From: Lachnospiraceae bacterium C10
Lineage (GTDB): Bacteria; Bacillota; Clostridia; Lachnospirales; Lachnospiraceae
Assembly (NCBI GenBank): GCA_900100095.1
Contig: FMTN01000031.1
Coordinates: forward strand, 1 to 33,573
DNA: 33,573 nucleotides
Reading direction: 5' to 3'
The notes beneath the pieces are model-generated. The model did not search any database. It saw only the letters and a program-made list of their open reading frames with translations, and was not told where the DNA came from. The stretch's first letter is position 1; each line of letters opens with the position of its first letter. Of the stretch, positions 16,421-25,907 are shown piece after piece. A program made the translations under genes and the position numbers.

Positions 16421-17422
16421 TTACAGCTGTGAAAGATCATGGTTACCTGCCATGAATTCTACATACTTACCGGTACCGACAGCCACGCAGGTCATAGGAC
16501 TCTCTGCTGTCATGGTATTGATACCTGTGCGCTCCTCCATAAGCTCTTCAAGTCCTCGTAAAAGCGCACCACCACCGGTCAAGATAATACCGCGGTCTGC
16601 CACGTCTGCCGCAAGCTCAGGCGGTGTCTTCTCCAGAACAGAATGTACAGCCTCAACGATCTGTGTAGAAGGCTCACGAAGTGCCTCCTCTGTCTCCTCT
16701 GTTGACACTTCAATGGTCTTAGGAAGACCGGTTACCAGATTACGGCCTCTTACATTCATAGTCTCCGGCTGGCTTAACGGATAGCAGGTTCCGATATTGA
16801 TCTTCATATCCTCGGCTGTTCGCTCACCGATCAGAAGATTGTGCTTCTTTCTCATATAGCGAACCAATGCCTCATCGAAATCATCTCCGGCAATCTTAAT
16901 AGATGTTGATACAACAGAACCACCAAGAGAGATAACAGCGATATCTGCTGTACCACCTCCGATATCAACAATCATATTACCGCATGGACGGCTGATATCG
17001 ATACCGGCTCCGATTGCTGCTGCGATCGGCTCCTCGATGATGAAGACCTCGCGGGCGCCTGCTGCATAAGCAGCATCCTCAACCGCTCTCTTCTCAACCT
17101 CTGTTGCTCCGGATGGAACACAGACAGAAATTCTCGGCTTACGATAGCTTCTCTTACCGAGAGACTTCTGAATGAAGTATTTAATCATCTTCTCTGTTAC
17201 GGTGTAATCTGAGATAACACCCTGACGGAGCGGACGAACCGCAACAATATTGCCCGGTGTACGTCCAAGCATCAGACGGGCCTCTTCTCCGATTGCCTTG
17301 ATCTTATTCGTATCACGATCAAAAGCAACAACGGACGGCTCCTTTAATACAACGCCCTTTCCTCTGAGATAAACCAGAATACTGGCAGTTCCTAAATCAA
17401 TTCCGATATCACTAGCAGCCAT
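16421..17422 (-). CDS. mreB: MreB/Mbl-family actin-like rod-shape protein
   Basis: 333 residues. Actin-fold ATPase that polymerises under the membrane and guides sidewall synthesis. Phosphate 1 motif DIGIDLGTASILVYL (residues 5-19), phosphate 2 DIGGGTADIAVISLGG (about 152-167), adenosine motif GIILTGGGALLRGLEEL (about 282-298). The Mbl/MreB assignment cannot be fixed by eye. The FlhO/FlhP neighbours favour the Mbl position of B. subtilis. Ribosome site AAAGGAG lies nine bases before the ATG. Own promoter and a strong terminator, so mostly separate from the flagellar genes that follow. Confidence 0.94.
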   Translation of the reverse strand: MAASDIGIDLGTASILVYLRGKGVVLKEPSVVAFDRDTNKIKAIGEEARLMLGRTPGNIVAVRPLRQGVISDYTVTEKMIKYFIQKSLGKRSYRKPRISVCVPSGATEVEKRAVEDAAYAAGAREVFIIEEPIAAAIGAGIDISRPCGNMIVDIGGGTADIAVISLGGSVVSTSIKIAGDDFDEALVRYMRKKHNLLIGERTAEDMKINIGTCYPLSQPETMNVRGRNLVTGLPKTIEVSTEETEEALREPSTQIVEAVHSVLEKTPPELAADVADRGIILTGGGALLRGLEELMEERTGINTMTAESPMTCVAVGTGKYVEFMAGNHDLSQL

Positions 17423-17521
17423 GGCTGTAAGCTCCTTTCATCAAATCCATCCACACGATTATATGTAATAAGCGGTCTGCAAAGGTACAGACTGCCACCT
17501 TTATTCTAAGCATACAAGGAT

Positions 17522-17549
17522 ATTATAGCGGATAGTTTTCATTTTTCAA
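17522..17549 (-). promoter_or_regulatory. Sigma-A promoter of mreB
   Basis: Minus strand TTGAAA (17549-17544), a 16-base spacer, TATAAT (17527-17522). No clear terminator is seen between uvrA and this promoter. Confidence 0.75.
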
Positions 17550-17586
17550 GGAAAAATACACTTATCGCTGTAATTTTAACTACTTA

Positions 17587-20430
17587 TTATAAATATCGCT
17601 TAAGATATTTTCCTGTATAGCTCTCCTTGACTTTCGTAATATCTTCCGGTGTTCCCTGTGCAATCAGGGTACCGCCACGGTCACCGCCTTCCGGTCCCAT
17701 ATCCAAAATCCAGTCCGCGGTCTTGATTACATCCAGATTATGTTCGATGACAACCACAGTGTTGCCGCCCTCTGAAAGGCTTTTCAGAATGCGCACCAAT
17801 TTGTTGACATCTTCAAAATGTAGTCCTGTGGTCGGCTCGTCCAGCACATAGATGGTCTTACCGGTATTACGTCTCGAAAGTTCCGTCGCCAGCTTGATTC
17901 TCTGTGCTTCTCCACCGGACAGTTCCGTAGACGGCTGTCCCAGCTTGACATAGCCAAGTCCCACATCGTACAGGGTCTGAATCTTACGTGCCACAGACGG
18001 AACATTCTTGAAGAATTCCACCGCATCCTCTACTGTCATATCCAGAATCTCATAGATGGACTTTCCCTTGTACTTTACCTCTAATGTCTCACGGTTATAT
18101 CTTTGACCATGGCATACTTCACAAGGCACATAGACATCCGGCAAGAAGTGCATCTCGATTTTCTTGATTCCGTCTCCTCCGCAGGCTTCACAACGACCAC
18201 CCTTCACATTGAAGGAGAATCTTCCCTTGCTGTAGCCTCTTGCTTTCGCATCCGGTGTTCCGGCGAAAAGATCACGAATCATATCAAAGACCCCTGTGTA
18301 GGTTGCCGGATTGCTTCGCGGTGTTCTTCCAATCGGAGACTGGTCAATTGCAATGACCTTATCCAGCTGCTCGATTCCTTCCACCTTGTCACATTCTCCC
18401 GGAATCTTATGAGCGCGGTTTAACTTTTTCGCAAGTGTCTTGTATAAAATCTCATTGATCAGAGAACTCTTACCCGATCCGGACACTCCGGTCACGGCTG
18501 TCATAACACCAAGCGGAATCGTAACATCGATGTTCTTGAGATTATGCTCTCTTGCTCCGCGGATTACCAGCTTGCCCGTCGGCTTTCTTCTGACCTTCGG
18601 AACCGGAATGCACTTCTTGCCGGAAAGATACTGACCGGTGACAGAATTCGGATTCCGCATGATCTCTTCCGCCGTTCCGCAGGCTACCACTTCACCGCCT
18701 TCCCGACCGGCTCCCGGTCCGATATCCACGATATAATCCGCTTCCATCATCGTATCTTCATCATGCTCCACCACGATCAGTGTATTGCCCAGATCCCGCA
18801 ATCCCTTCAGGGAAGCCAGCAGCTTATCATTATCTCTCTGATGCAGTCCGATGGACGGCTCATCCAGGATATAGGTGACACCCACAAGGCCGGAACCGAT
18901 CTGCGTTGCCAGTCGGATTCTCTGCGCCTCTCCACCGGACAGGGTTCCTGTCGCTCTTGACAGGGACAGGTAGTCAAGCCCCACATCATCCAGGAACTTT
19001 ACACGGGCCTTGATCTCTTTGAGCACCAGTCGACCGATGCTTTGCTGCTGCTCGGTAAGTGCCAGATCCTCCAGATATCCCCTCAGATCCCGGATAGACA
19101 ATTCGGTGGTCTCGAAGATATTCTTTTCTCCCACCGTAACAGCCAGCGCTTCCTTTTTTAATCTTTGACCTTTGCAGACAGCACACGGAGAAATCTCCAT
19201 ATACTCCTCGTATGCCGCCTTGCTGGTGTCGGACTTGGTCTCTTTATATCTGCGATGGGAGTTCTCAATCAAACCCTCGAACTGCACATCGTACACACCT
19301 TCACCCCAGCGACCCTTGTACGCCACTTTCACAACCCGATCAAATCCATGAATGAACTGATAACGAATCTCCTCCGGCAGCTCCTCATACGGGGTATCCA
19401 GAGAAAAATCGTATTCCTCTGCCAGCGCTTCCAGCACTGCATGGGTATAACTTTTCGGATCGTTGCTCGACTGCCATCCCATGACCTGTACGCACCCCTC
19501 GTTAAAGGAAAGGCTTGGATCCGGAATCATCAGTCTCTCGTCGAACTCCATTTTATACCCCAGTCCAAAACACTCCGGGCAGGCTCCGAACGGATTGTTG
19601 AAAGAGAAACTTCTCGGCTCGATCTCATCAATGCTGACACCGCAATCCGGACAGGAGAAGCTCTCCGAGAAGCGGATCGTCTCGCCTCCGATTACATCGA
19701 TCATCACCAGTCCCCCGGAAAGTTTTAAGGCATTCTCAAGGGAATCGGTAAGGCGCTTTTCAACGCCTTCCTTCACCACAAGACGATCCACCACAATTTC
19801 AATGTTATGCTTCTGGTTCTTATTCAGTGTGATCTCTTCTTCCAGATCGTACTGCACACCGTCTACCACAACCCGGACATAGCCTGATTTTTTTGCTTTT
19901 ACAAAAAGTTTTTCCTGGGCACCCTTACGGCCTCGTACCACCGGAGACAGAACCATGAACTTGCTTCGCTCCGGCAGTTTCAGAATCTGGTCCACCATCT
20001 GGTCCACGGTCTGCTTGTAGATCGGCTTGCCACATTTCGGACAATGTGGGATTCCGACTCTGGCATAGAGCAGTCGCAGATAATCATAAATCTCCGTCAC
20101 CGTTCCCACCGTCGACCTAGGGTTACGGTTCGTGGACTTCTGGTCGATACTGATGGCCGGCGGCAATCCTTCGATCTTCTCCACATCCGGCTTCTCCATC
20201 TGACCAAGGAACTGTCTGGCATAGCTGGACAGAGATTCCATGTATCGTCTCTGTCCCTCTGCAAAAATCGTATCAAACGCAAGGGAGCTCTTACCCGATC
20301 CGGACAGACCGGTCAAAACCGTAAAGGAGTCCCTTGGAATATCCAGACTGATATTTTTCAAATTATGAACATTCGCACCGCGAATCTTAATATATTTATG
20401 AGGCGTCATTGTATTGACAGCTTCTTTCAT
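17587..20430 (-). CDS. uvrA: Excinuclease ABC subunit A
   Basis: 947 residues from ATG at 20430 (AGGAG seven bases upstream). Damage-recognition ATPase of nucleotide excision repair, working with UvrB. Two ABC domains: Walker [14 protein letters not shown] (K47) and [13 protein letters not shown]. Signature and Walker B stretches are [13 protein letters not shown]...[11 protein letters not shown] and [13 protein letters not shown]...[11 protein letters not shown]. Zinc modules are [31 protein letters not shown] and CEACGGDG...CEVCHGQR. A longer reading from 20487 (ATGA overlap with uvrB, AGGAG four bases upstream) would add 19 residues encoded partly by palindromic repeat B and is unlike other UvrA N-termini, so the shorter start is preferred. 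Confidence 0.96.
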   Translation of the reverse strand: MKEAVNTMTPHKYIKIRGANVHNLKNISLDIPRDSFTVLTGLSGSGKSSLAFDTIFAEGQRRYMESLSSYARQFLGQMEKPDVEKIEGLPPAISIDQKSTNRNPRSTVGTVTEIYDYLRLLYARVGIPHCPKCGKPIYKQTVDQMVDQILKLPERSKFMVLSPVVRGRKGAQEKLFVKAKKSGYVRVVVDGVQYDLEEEITLNKNQKHNIEIVVDRLVVKEGVEKRLTDSLENALKLSGGLVMIDVIGGETIRFSESFSCPDCGVSIDEIEPRSFSFNNPFGACPECFGLGYKMEFDERLMIPDPSLSFNEGCVQVMGWQSSNDPKSYTHAVLEALAEEYDFSLDTPYEELPEEIRYQFIHGFDRVVKVAYKGRWGEGVYDVQFEGLIENSHRRYKETKSDTSKAAYEEYMEISPCAVCKGQRLKKEALAVTVGEKNIFETTELSIRDLRGYLEDLALTEQQQSIGRLVLKEIKARVKFLDDVGLDYLSLSRATGTLSGGEAQRIRLATQIGSGLVGVTYILDEPSIGLHQRDNDKLLASLKGLRDLGNTLIVVEHDEDTMMEADYIVDIGPGAGREGGEVVACGTAEEIMRNPNSVTGQYLSGKKCIPVPKVRRKPTGKLVIRGAREHNLKNIDVTIPLGVMTAVTGVSGSGKSSLINEILYKTLAKKLNRAHKIPGECDKVEGIEQLDKVIAIDQSPIGRTPRSNPATYTGVFDMIRDLFAGTPDAKARGYSKGRFSFNVKGGRCEACGGDGIKKIEMHFLPDVYVPCEVCHGQRYNRETLEVKYKGKSIYEILDMTVEDAVEFFKNVPSVARKIQTLYDVGLGYVKLGQPSTELSGGEAQRIKLATELSRRNTGKTIYVLDEPTTGLHFEDVNKLVRILKSLSEGGNTVVVIEHNLDVIKTADWILDMGPEGGDRGGTLIAQGTPEDITKVKESYTGKYLKRYL

Positions 20431-20451
20431 ACCTTTTCTCCTACTATTCTG

Positions 20452-20478
20452 GTCAAGACTCGCTCGCGAGTCTTGCGC
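20452..20478. repeat. Palindromic repeat, left-half copy B
   Basis: Stem CAAGACTCGC (20454-20463), loop TC, GCGAGTCTTG (20466-20475), a perfect 10-bp hairpin flanked by GT and CGC. Identical to the first hairpin of copy C (30503-30529). It sits in the short gap between uvrB and uvrA. Confidence 0.8.
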
Positions 20479-20483
20479 ATAAC

Positions 20484-22478
20484 TCATGCATCTCCTACTG
20501 CAAGATCCCGCAGCATATTTTTCAGTTCCACCATACGATCGCGATACTGTGCTGCCGCCTCGAAATTGAGATCTGCTGCCGCCTTTTCCATTTTTCCTTT
20601 GATCTTCTCGATATAAGCAGAAAGTTCCTTCTCGTCCATTTCCTCCGGTGAACGCTCCATGGAAAACTCTTCTGCTGCCACCTCTTTGGATACGGCGATC
20701 ACATCCCGAACCGCCTTTTTAATGGTGGTCGGAGTAATTCCATGCTCCTCATTATAGGCCATCTGAATCCCGCGACGTCGGCTGGTCTCATCAATCGCCC
20801 GCTGCATCGAATCGGTGATTCTGTCTGCATACATAATAACATGTCCCTGATCATTACGCGCAGCTCGTCCGATGGTCTGAATCAGAGAGGTTTCATTTCT
20901 GAGGAATCCCTCCTTATCGGCATCAAGTATGGCAACCAGCGTGATCTCCGGAATATCCATACCCTCTCGCAGAAGATTGATACCCACCAGAACATCGAAT
21001 ACATCCAGTCGCAAATCACGGATAATCTCGGATCGCTCCAGAGTGTCGATATCGGAATGAAGATATTTCACGCGAATGCCAAGTTCCTGCATATAGCTGG
21101 TCAGATCCTCTGCCATTCTCTTGGTCAGTGTCGTGATCAGCACCTTGTTCTTTTTCGCTGTTTCCTTCCTGATCTCGCTAATCAGATCGTCAATCTGTCC
21201 CTCCACCGGTCGAACATCGATATCCGGATCCAGCAGTCCCGTCGGACGGATAACCTGCTCAGCTCGAAGCATCTCATGATCGTCCTCGTACTGCCCCGGT
21301 GTTGCTGACACAAAAAGAAGCTGATCGATCTTGTCTTCCCATTCCCGGAAATTCAGCGGCCGGTTGTCAAGCGCCGATGGCAGACGAAAACCGTAATCCA
21401 CCAGTGTTGTCTTACGCGCCTTGTCACCGTTATACATGGCACCAATCTGCGGTACCGTAATATGTGACTCGTCAATGATGATTAAAAAATCATCCCCGAA
21501 ATAATCAATCAGACACTGAGGCGCTTCTCCCGGCGCCGTTCCTGTCAGATAACGGGAATAATTCTCGATTCCACTGCAGAATCCTGTCTCACGCAACATT
21601 TCCACATCAAAATTCGTACGCTCTGCAATGCGTTGTGCCTCAATCAGCTTATCCTCCGATTTGAAGAAATCCACCCTCGCCTTCAGTTCTTCCTCTATGG
21701 CATCACAGGCTTTATTGATCTTATCCTGCGGTACAACATAATGGGACGCTGGGAAAATCGCACAATGCCTAAGCTCCCTCATAACCTTTCCCGTAAGAAT
21801 ATCGGTCTGTGCGATCCGGTCAATCTCATCTCCAAACCACTCAATCCGGTAGGCATAATCCGATACATTCGCCGGAATGATCTCCAAGGTATCACCTCTT
21901 ACGCGAAAGGTTCCACGTCCAAAATCCATATCATTCCGGATGTACTGAATGTCAATAAGCTGACGGATTACTTCATCCCGATCCGTTTCCTGTCCCGGTC
22001 GAAGAGAGACCATCATATTCTGGAAATCATCCGGACTACCGATACCGTAAATGCAGGAGACCGATGCAACGATCACCACATCCTTACGCTCCGCCAGTGC
22101 CGCCGTTGCCGAAAGACGCAACTTGTCAATCTCATCGTTGATCGAGGAATCCTTCGCAATATAGGTATCATTCTGAGGAACATAAGCCTCCGGCTGATAA
22201 TAATCGTAATAGGACACAAAATACTCCACCGCATTCTCCGGAAAAAACTCCTTCATCTCACTGTAGAGCTGACCGGCAAGGGTTTTGTTGTGACTTATGA
22301 TCAAGGTCGGTTTATTCAGTTGGGCGATGACATTGGCCATCGTAAATGTCTTTCCTGAGCCGGTTACACCCAGCAGGGTCTCGAACTGATTTCCCTCTTT
22401 AAACCCGTCAACCAGTTCTTTGATTGCCTTCGGCTGATCACCTGTCGGTTGAAACTTCGAGTGCAATTTGAATTCCAT
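20484..22478 (-). CDS. uvrB: Excinuclease ABC subunit B
   Basis: 664 residues from ATG at 22478, with GGGAGG ten bases upstream; a TTG six codons earlier is less likely. Damage-verifying helicase-like subunit of nucleotide excision repair. Walker [10 protein letters not shown] (K43), the damage-probing beta-hairpin region [12 protein letters not shown], Walker B/DEAD-like [11 protein letters not shown], motif [11 protein letters not shown], and a C-terminal UVR motif (about 622-657) that contacts UvrC. uvrA follows 53 bases downstream, so the pair forms an operon. No uvrC in the window. Confidence 0.97.
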   Translation of the reverse strand: MEFKLHSKFQPTGDQPKAIKELVDGFKEGNQFETLLGVTGSGKTFTMANVIAQLNKPTLIISHNKTLAGQLYSEMKEFFPENAVEYFVSYYDYYQPEAYVPQNDTYIAKDSSINDEIDKLRLSATAALAERKDVVIVASVSCIYGIGSPDDFQNMMVSLRPGQETDRDEVIRQLIDIQYIRNDMDFGRGTFRVRGDTLEIIPANVSDYAYRIEWFGDEIDRIAQTDILTGKVMRELRHCAIFPASHYVVPQDKINKACDAIEEELKARVDFFKSEDKLIEAQRIAERTNFDVEMLRETGFCSGIENYSRYLTGTAPGEAPQCLIDYFGDDFLIIIDESHITVPQIGAMYNGDKARKTTLVDYGFRLPSALDNRPLNFREWEDKIDQLLFVSATPGQYEDDHEMLRAEQVIRPTGLLDPDIDVRPVEGQIDDLISEIRKETAKKNKVLITTLTKRMAEDLTSYMQELGIRVKYLHSDIDTLERSEIIRDLRLDVFDVLVGINLLREGMDIPEITLVAILDADKEGFLRNETSLIQTIGRAARNDQGHVIMYADRITDSMQRAIDETSRRRGIQMAYNEEHGITPTTIKKAVRDVIAVSKEVAAEEFSMERSPEEMDEKELSAYIEKIKGKMEKAAADLNFEAAAQYRDRMVELKNMLRDLAVGDA

Positions 22479-22527
22479 ACAATCTTCGCCTCCCAATCAA
22501 ACGGTGCCCGTTTCACACCTCTTATAC

Positions 22528-22569
22528 AAAAGAGGTCAGACTATTCCTGTCGGAATAGCCTGACCCCTC
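22528..22569 (-). terminator. Intrinsic terminator of secA
   Basis: Minus strand GAGGGGTCAGGCTATTCC (22569-22552), loop GACA, GGAATAGTCTGACCTC (22547-22532), then TTTT. Long, slightly imperfect stem 13 bases after secA. Confidence 0.88.
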
Positions 22570-22582
22570 GTTGCCGACGATC

Positions 22583-25159
22583 TTACTCCTGACGACCGTG
22601 ACAGTTCTTGTATTTCTTTCCACTTCCACATGGGCAAGGATCATTCGGATAAATCTTCGGTGCCTTACGCTTCTTAGGACCGGATGAAGCCGTATCATCC
22701 TTGTTGGTTCCTGTTACCTTCGCAACCTCTTCGCGCTCTACCTTCTTCTCAACTCGAATTCTGAACAGCATGGTAACAACGTCTGCCTGAATAGCGGCAT
22801 TCATGGAATCCATCATGTCATAGGACTGCATCTTATATTCATCGATCGGATTTCGCTGACCATAAGCCTGAAGTCCAATACCCTGACGAAGCTGATCCAT
22901 GTTATCGATCTCTTCCATCCAGTGACGGTCAATGACTCTCAGAAGGATAACACGCTCTACCTCACGGAACTCCTCCTCTGTCGGGAATTCTGCCTCCTTG
23001 GCATCGTAAAGTGCCAATGCATCCTCTGTCAAAGCCTCTTCCAGTGACTTAACACTCTTGATCTGATGCTCCTCAAGATACTCCTGTGTAACCGGAGGAA
23101 GAGGAATAATCTGATCAAAGATACGGTTTAACTCCGGAAGATCCCACTCATCCATTGCGATTCCATCATTCAGTACCGTCTCAACACTGACACGGACCTC
23201 TTCACGAATCATATTCTGAACCTGTGGCTTCATATTCTCTCCGTCGAGAACACGCTTACGCTGTGCATATACCAGCTCACGCTGATCGTTCATAACCTGA
23301 TCATACTCAAGAAGATTCTTACGGATACTGAAGTTGTTACTCTCAATCTTCTTCTGTGCTCTCTCAATTGCGGAAGAAAGCATCTTATGCTGAATCTGCT
23401 CACCCTCCGGAATTCCAAGAGAGTTAAATACACCAATCAGACGCTCGGATCCGAACAGGCGCATCAGATCATCCTCAAGTGAGATGAAGAACTGCGACTC
23501 ACCCACATCACCCTGACGACCGGCACGACCACGTAACTGGTTATCGATTCGACGGGACTCATGTCGCTCTGTACCGATGATCTTAAGTCCACCGGCTGCC
23601 AAAGCCTCATCATCCAGCTTAATATCCGTACCACGACCTGCCATATTGGTTGCGATGGTTACCGCTCCATGGATACCGGCCTTTGATACGATCTCAGCCT
23701 CCTTCTCATGGAACTTCGCATTCAATACCTCGTGACGAATACCTTCCTTCTGAAGCAGACGGCTGACACGCTCAGACACTTCGATGGTAATGGTACCAAC
23801 CAGAACCGGCTGTCCCTTCGCATGTGCCTTTTTTACTTCCTCTACGACAGCAGCAAACTTCTCGTCCTGTGTCTTATAAACAGCGTCGTCATGGTCGATT
23901 CGCTGAACCGGGCGGTTGGTCGGAATCTCTACAACGTCCATTCCATAGATATCACGGAACTCCTGCTCCTCTGTAAGAGCAGTACCGGTCATACCACACT
24001 TCTTCTCGTACTTATTAAAGAAGTTCTGGAAGGTAATATCTGCAAGCGTCATACTCTCACGCTTAACCTTAACATGTTCCTTTGCCTCAATGGCCTGATG
24101 CAGACCATCAGAATAACGACGTCCCGGCATGATACGTCCGGTGAAATCGTCCACGATCAGAACTTCATCATCCTTAACAACGTAATCCTGGTCACGGTGC
24201 ATCAGCTCATGTGCACGAATCGCAAGAATAACATTATGCTGAATCTCAAGGTTCTCAGGATCTGCAAGGTTGTCGATATGGAAGAACTCCTCAACCTTCT
24301 TAATTCCACGCTGTGTCAGATTGACAACCTTGTCCTTCTCACCAACGATGTAATCTCCTGTCTCTTCCTGAACCACACCCATGATGGCATCCATCTTAGA
24401 AAATTCCGGAAGATCCGCACCACGCTCCAGCTGACGAACGAGAATATCACTCATCTCGTAAAGCTTGGTGGACTTGCCGCTCTGTCCGGAAATAATAAGC
24501 GGTGTACGCGCCTCATCGATCAATACGGAATCCACCTCATCGATGATGGCAAAATGAAGACCTCTCTGCACCAGGTCTTCCTGATGCACTACCATGTTAT
24601 CACGAAGGTAATCAAATCCAAGCTCGTTGTTTGTGATATAGGTAATGTCACAATTGTATGCTTGCTGACGCTCTGCCTTCTCCATGTCATTCAGGACACA
24701 TCCGACGGTCAGTCCAAGGAATTCGTGAACCTGACCCATCCACTCGGCATCACGCTTTGCAAGATAGTCATTGACTGTAACGACATGAACGCCCTTACCC
24801 TCCAACGCATTCAGGTACGCCGGCAAAGTACATACCAGGGTCTTACCTTCACCGGTTCTCATCTCAGCGATTCGACCCTGATGAAGGATAACACCACCGA
24901 TCAGCTGAACCCGGAAGTGTTCCATACCAAGAGAACGCTTTGCAGCCTCTCGTACAACTGCATAAGCTTCCGGCAGGATGTCATCGGTTGTCTCACCGTT
25001 CGCAAGTCTCTCCTTGAAATAAGGTGTCTTTGCTCTCAGCTCCTCATCTGACAAAGCCTGCATCTCCGGACGGTAGGATTCAATCTTGTCCACCGTCTTG
25101 CGGATACGCGCTAGCTCATGCTGGCTGTGTGTTCCAAAAATCTTTGATACGATACTCAT
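22583..25159 (-). CDS. secA: Preprotein translocase ATPase SecA
   Basis: 858 residues. Motor that drives unfolded preproteins through SecYEG. Walker [11 protein letters not shown] (about 100-109), DEAD-type [13 protein letters not shown] (about 205-217), preprotein cross-linking domain, motif [16 protein letters not shown], and helical scaffold/wing. C-terminal SEC-C zinc tail [19 protein letters not shown], with Cys-x-Cys-x8-Cys-His. Own promoter with extended -10 and a leader hairpin; AAGGAG ten bases before the ATG. Divided from the upstream structured RNA by that RNA's terminator. Confidence 0.98.
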   Translation of the reverse strand: MSIVSKIFGTHSQHELARIRKTVDKIESYRPEMQALSDEELRAKTPYFKERLANGETTDDILPEAYAVVREAAKRSLGMEHFRVQLIGGVILHQGRIAEMRTGEGKTLVCTLPAYLNALEGKGVHVVTVNDYLAKRDAEWMGQVHEFLGLTVGCVLNDMEKAERQQAYNCDITYITNNELGFDYLRDNMVVHQEDLVQRGLHFAIIDEVDSVLIDEARTPLIISGQSGKSTKLYEMSDILVRQLERGADLPEFSKMDAIMGVVQEETGDYIVGEKDKVVNLTQRGIKKVEEFFHIDNLADPENLEIQHNVILAIRAHELMHRDQDYVVKDDEVLIVDDFTGRIMPGRRYSDGLHQAIEAKEHVKVKRESMTLADITFQNFFNKYEKKCGMTGTALTEEQEFRDIYGMDVVEIPTNRPVQRIDHDDAVYKTQDEKFAAVVEEVKKAHAKGQPVLVGTITIEVSERVSRLLQKEGIRHEVLNAKFHEKEAEIVSKAGIHGAVTIATNMAGRGTDIKLDDEALAAGGLKIIGTERHESRRIDNQLRGRAGRQGDVGESQFFISLEDDLMRLFGSERLIGVFNSLGIPEGEQIQHKMLSSAIERAQKKIESNNFSIRKNLLEYDQVMNDQRELVYAQRKRVLDGENMKPQVQNMIREEVRVSVETVLNDGIAMDEWDLPELNRIFDQIIPLPPVTQEYLEEHQIKSVKSLEEALTEDALALYDAKEAEFPTEEEFREVERVILLRVIDRHWMEEIDNMDQLRQGIGLQAYGQRNPIDEYKMQSYDMMDSMNAAIQADVVTMLFRIRVEKKVEREEVAKVTGTNKDDTASSGPKKRKAPKIYPNDPCPCGSGKKYKNCHGRQE

Positions 25160-25189
25160 GTCGTCAAGTCTCCTTAATTATCTGAAACT

Positions 25190-25214
25190 TATGTGCATCT
25201 ACTCCAAGCACATA
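25190..25214 (-). other. Hairpin in the secA leader
   Basis: TATGTGC (25190-25196) pairs with GCACATA (25208-25214), an 11-base loop between. It lies in the transcribed secA leader between promoter and ribosome site. No U-tract, so not a terminator. A role in secA regulation is only a possibility. Confidence 0.5.
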
Positions 25215-25221
25215 CTATGAC

Positions 25222-25250
25222 ATTTTAGCACTTAACTAAGAACGACACAA
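25222..25250 (-). promoter_or_regulatory. Sigma-A promoter of secA (extended -10)
   Basis: Minus strand TTGTGT (25250-25245), a 17-base spacer ending in TGC, TAAAAT (25227-25222). Confidence 0.75.
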
Positions 25251-25314
25251 CAAAACCAATTCTTAAATTTTTATAAACTGATCCAATTTCCCCAAAAAAC
25301 AGGAAAAATTCGGT

Positions 25315-25358
25315 AAAAAAGAAGCACCTACCCGCTTAACTAAGCGAACAGATGCTCC
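25315..25358 (-). terminator. Intrinsic terminator of the structured RNA
   Basis: A fully paired 17-bp stem including five wobble pairs (25342-25358 with 25321-25337), loop AGTT on the minus strand, then TTTTTT (25320-25315). Confidence 0.93.
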
Positions 25359-25802
25359 TAATTTATCGTTCTGTATTCTATTATTCTACGTCCCAACGGA
25401 CTATCCTCATTCTAGTGTATCAGTTTCGCAATCCCTTCCTCGCTTCCCTCGACACTTCCTCTTCTGCTCTTCGATCTTCATCACCGACTTAAACAGCCTC
25501 TGTTTCATATAGAGTGTATCTGGCGATCATCAGGATCAGTTGCCTCTGGCATATACCGGTCAGATTCGGTTAAAGATTGGCTAACGTTCCCTTTGGCACT
25601 GCCCTCCGATCTGCTTCGTAGAAGCCCCGCATACATTAAACTTCACCGAACTCCCGATACCCTCACCCGTCTGATGTAACTCCTGCCGGGAAGTCTGCCG
25701 ACGACTCAACTACGCTCGAGTCCTATCGGAGGTCCTCCTGCCGGGAAGCCCATCACCGGTCTCTCCGGGTATCGCAACTAATATTCTCGCCTCTTTGTTT
25801 GT
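25315..25802 (-). ncRNA. Unassigned structured RNA, about 490 nt, between map and secA
   Basis: A gene-free stretch bounded by a consensus promoter (25809-25837) and an intrinsic terminator (25315-25358), with dense pairing between. An 8-bp stem CGATACCC/GGGTATCG (25655-25662 with 25767-25774) closes a domain. In it, two copies of CTCCTGCCGGGAAG (25680-25693, 25735-25748) flank a GACTC/GAGTC hairpin (25698-25729). Further elements are hairpin GCTTC/GAAGC (25613-25625), stem CAGAT/ATCTG plus CGG/CCG (25561-25569 with 25606-25613), hairpin GGC-GATC/GATC-GCC (25522-25544), AGTGT/ACACT (25414-25456) and GTCC/GGAC (25390-25401). It does not match what I know of tmRNA, RNase P, SRP, 6S, T-box or group II domain V. 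The only small reading frame lacks a ribosome site. Function unknown. Confidence 0.7.
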
Positions 25803-25808
25803 ACTTGT

Positions 25809-25837
25809 ATAGTACAATCAATTCGCCAGCATGTCAA
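25809..25837 (-). promoter_or_regulatory. Sigma-A promoter of the structured RNA with a palindrome over the -10
   Basis: Minus strand TTGACA (25837-25832), a 17-base spacer, TACTAT (25814-25809). TTGTATAGTACAA (25805-25817) is a 13-base palindrome (TTGTA/TACAA) covering the -10 and could be an operator. Confidence 0.82.
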
Positions 25838-25907
25838 GTATTATCTGACAATTTATCTGTATACATTTTATTTTCAGATTACTTCAAATAATAGAATCAT
25901 TTTTGTC

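Noticed and set aside
23708-25051. Long plus-strand open frame antisense to secA
   Set aside because: Composition and lack of motifs mark it as a shadow of secA.
25315-25802. Group II intron or RNase P RNA identity for the structured RNA
   Set aside because: No domain V hairpin, no GTGYG 5' end with a partner, and no RNase P conserved core in the right order; only a weak GAGGATAGTCC resemblance near the 3' end.
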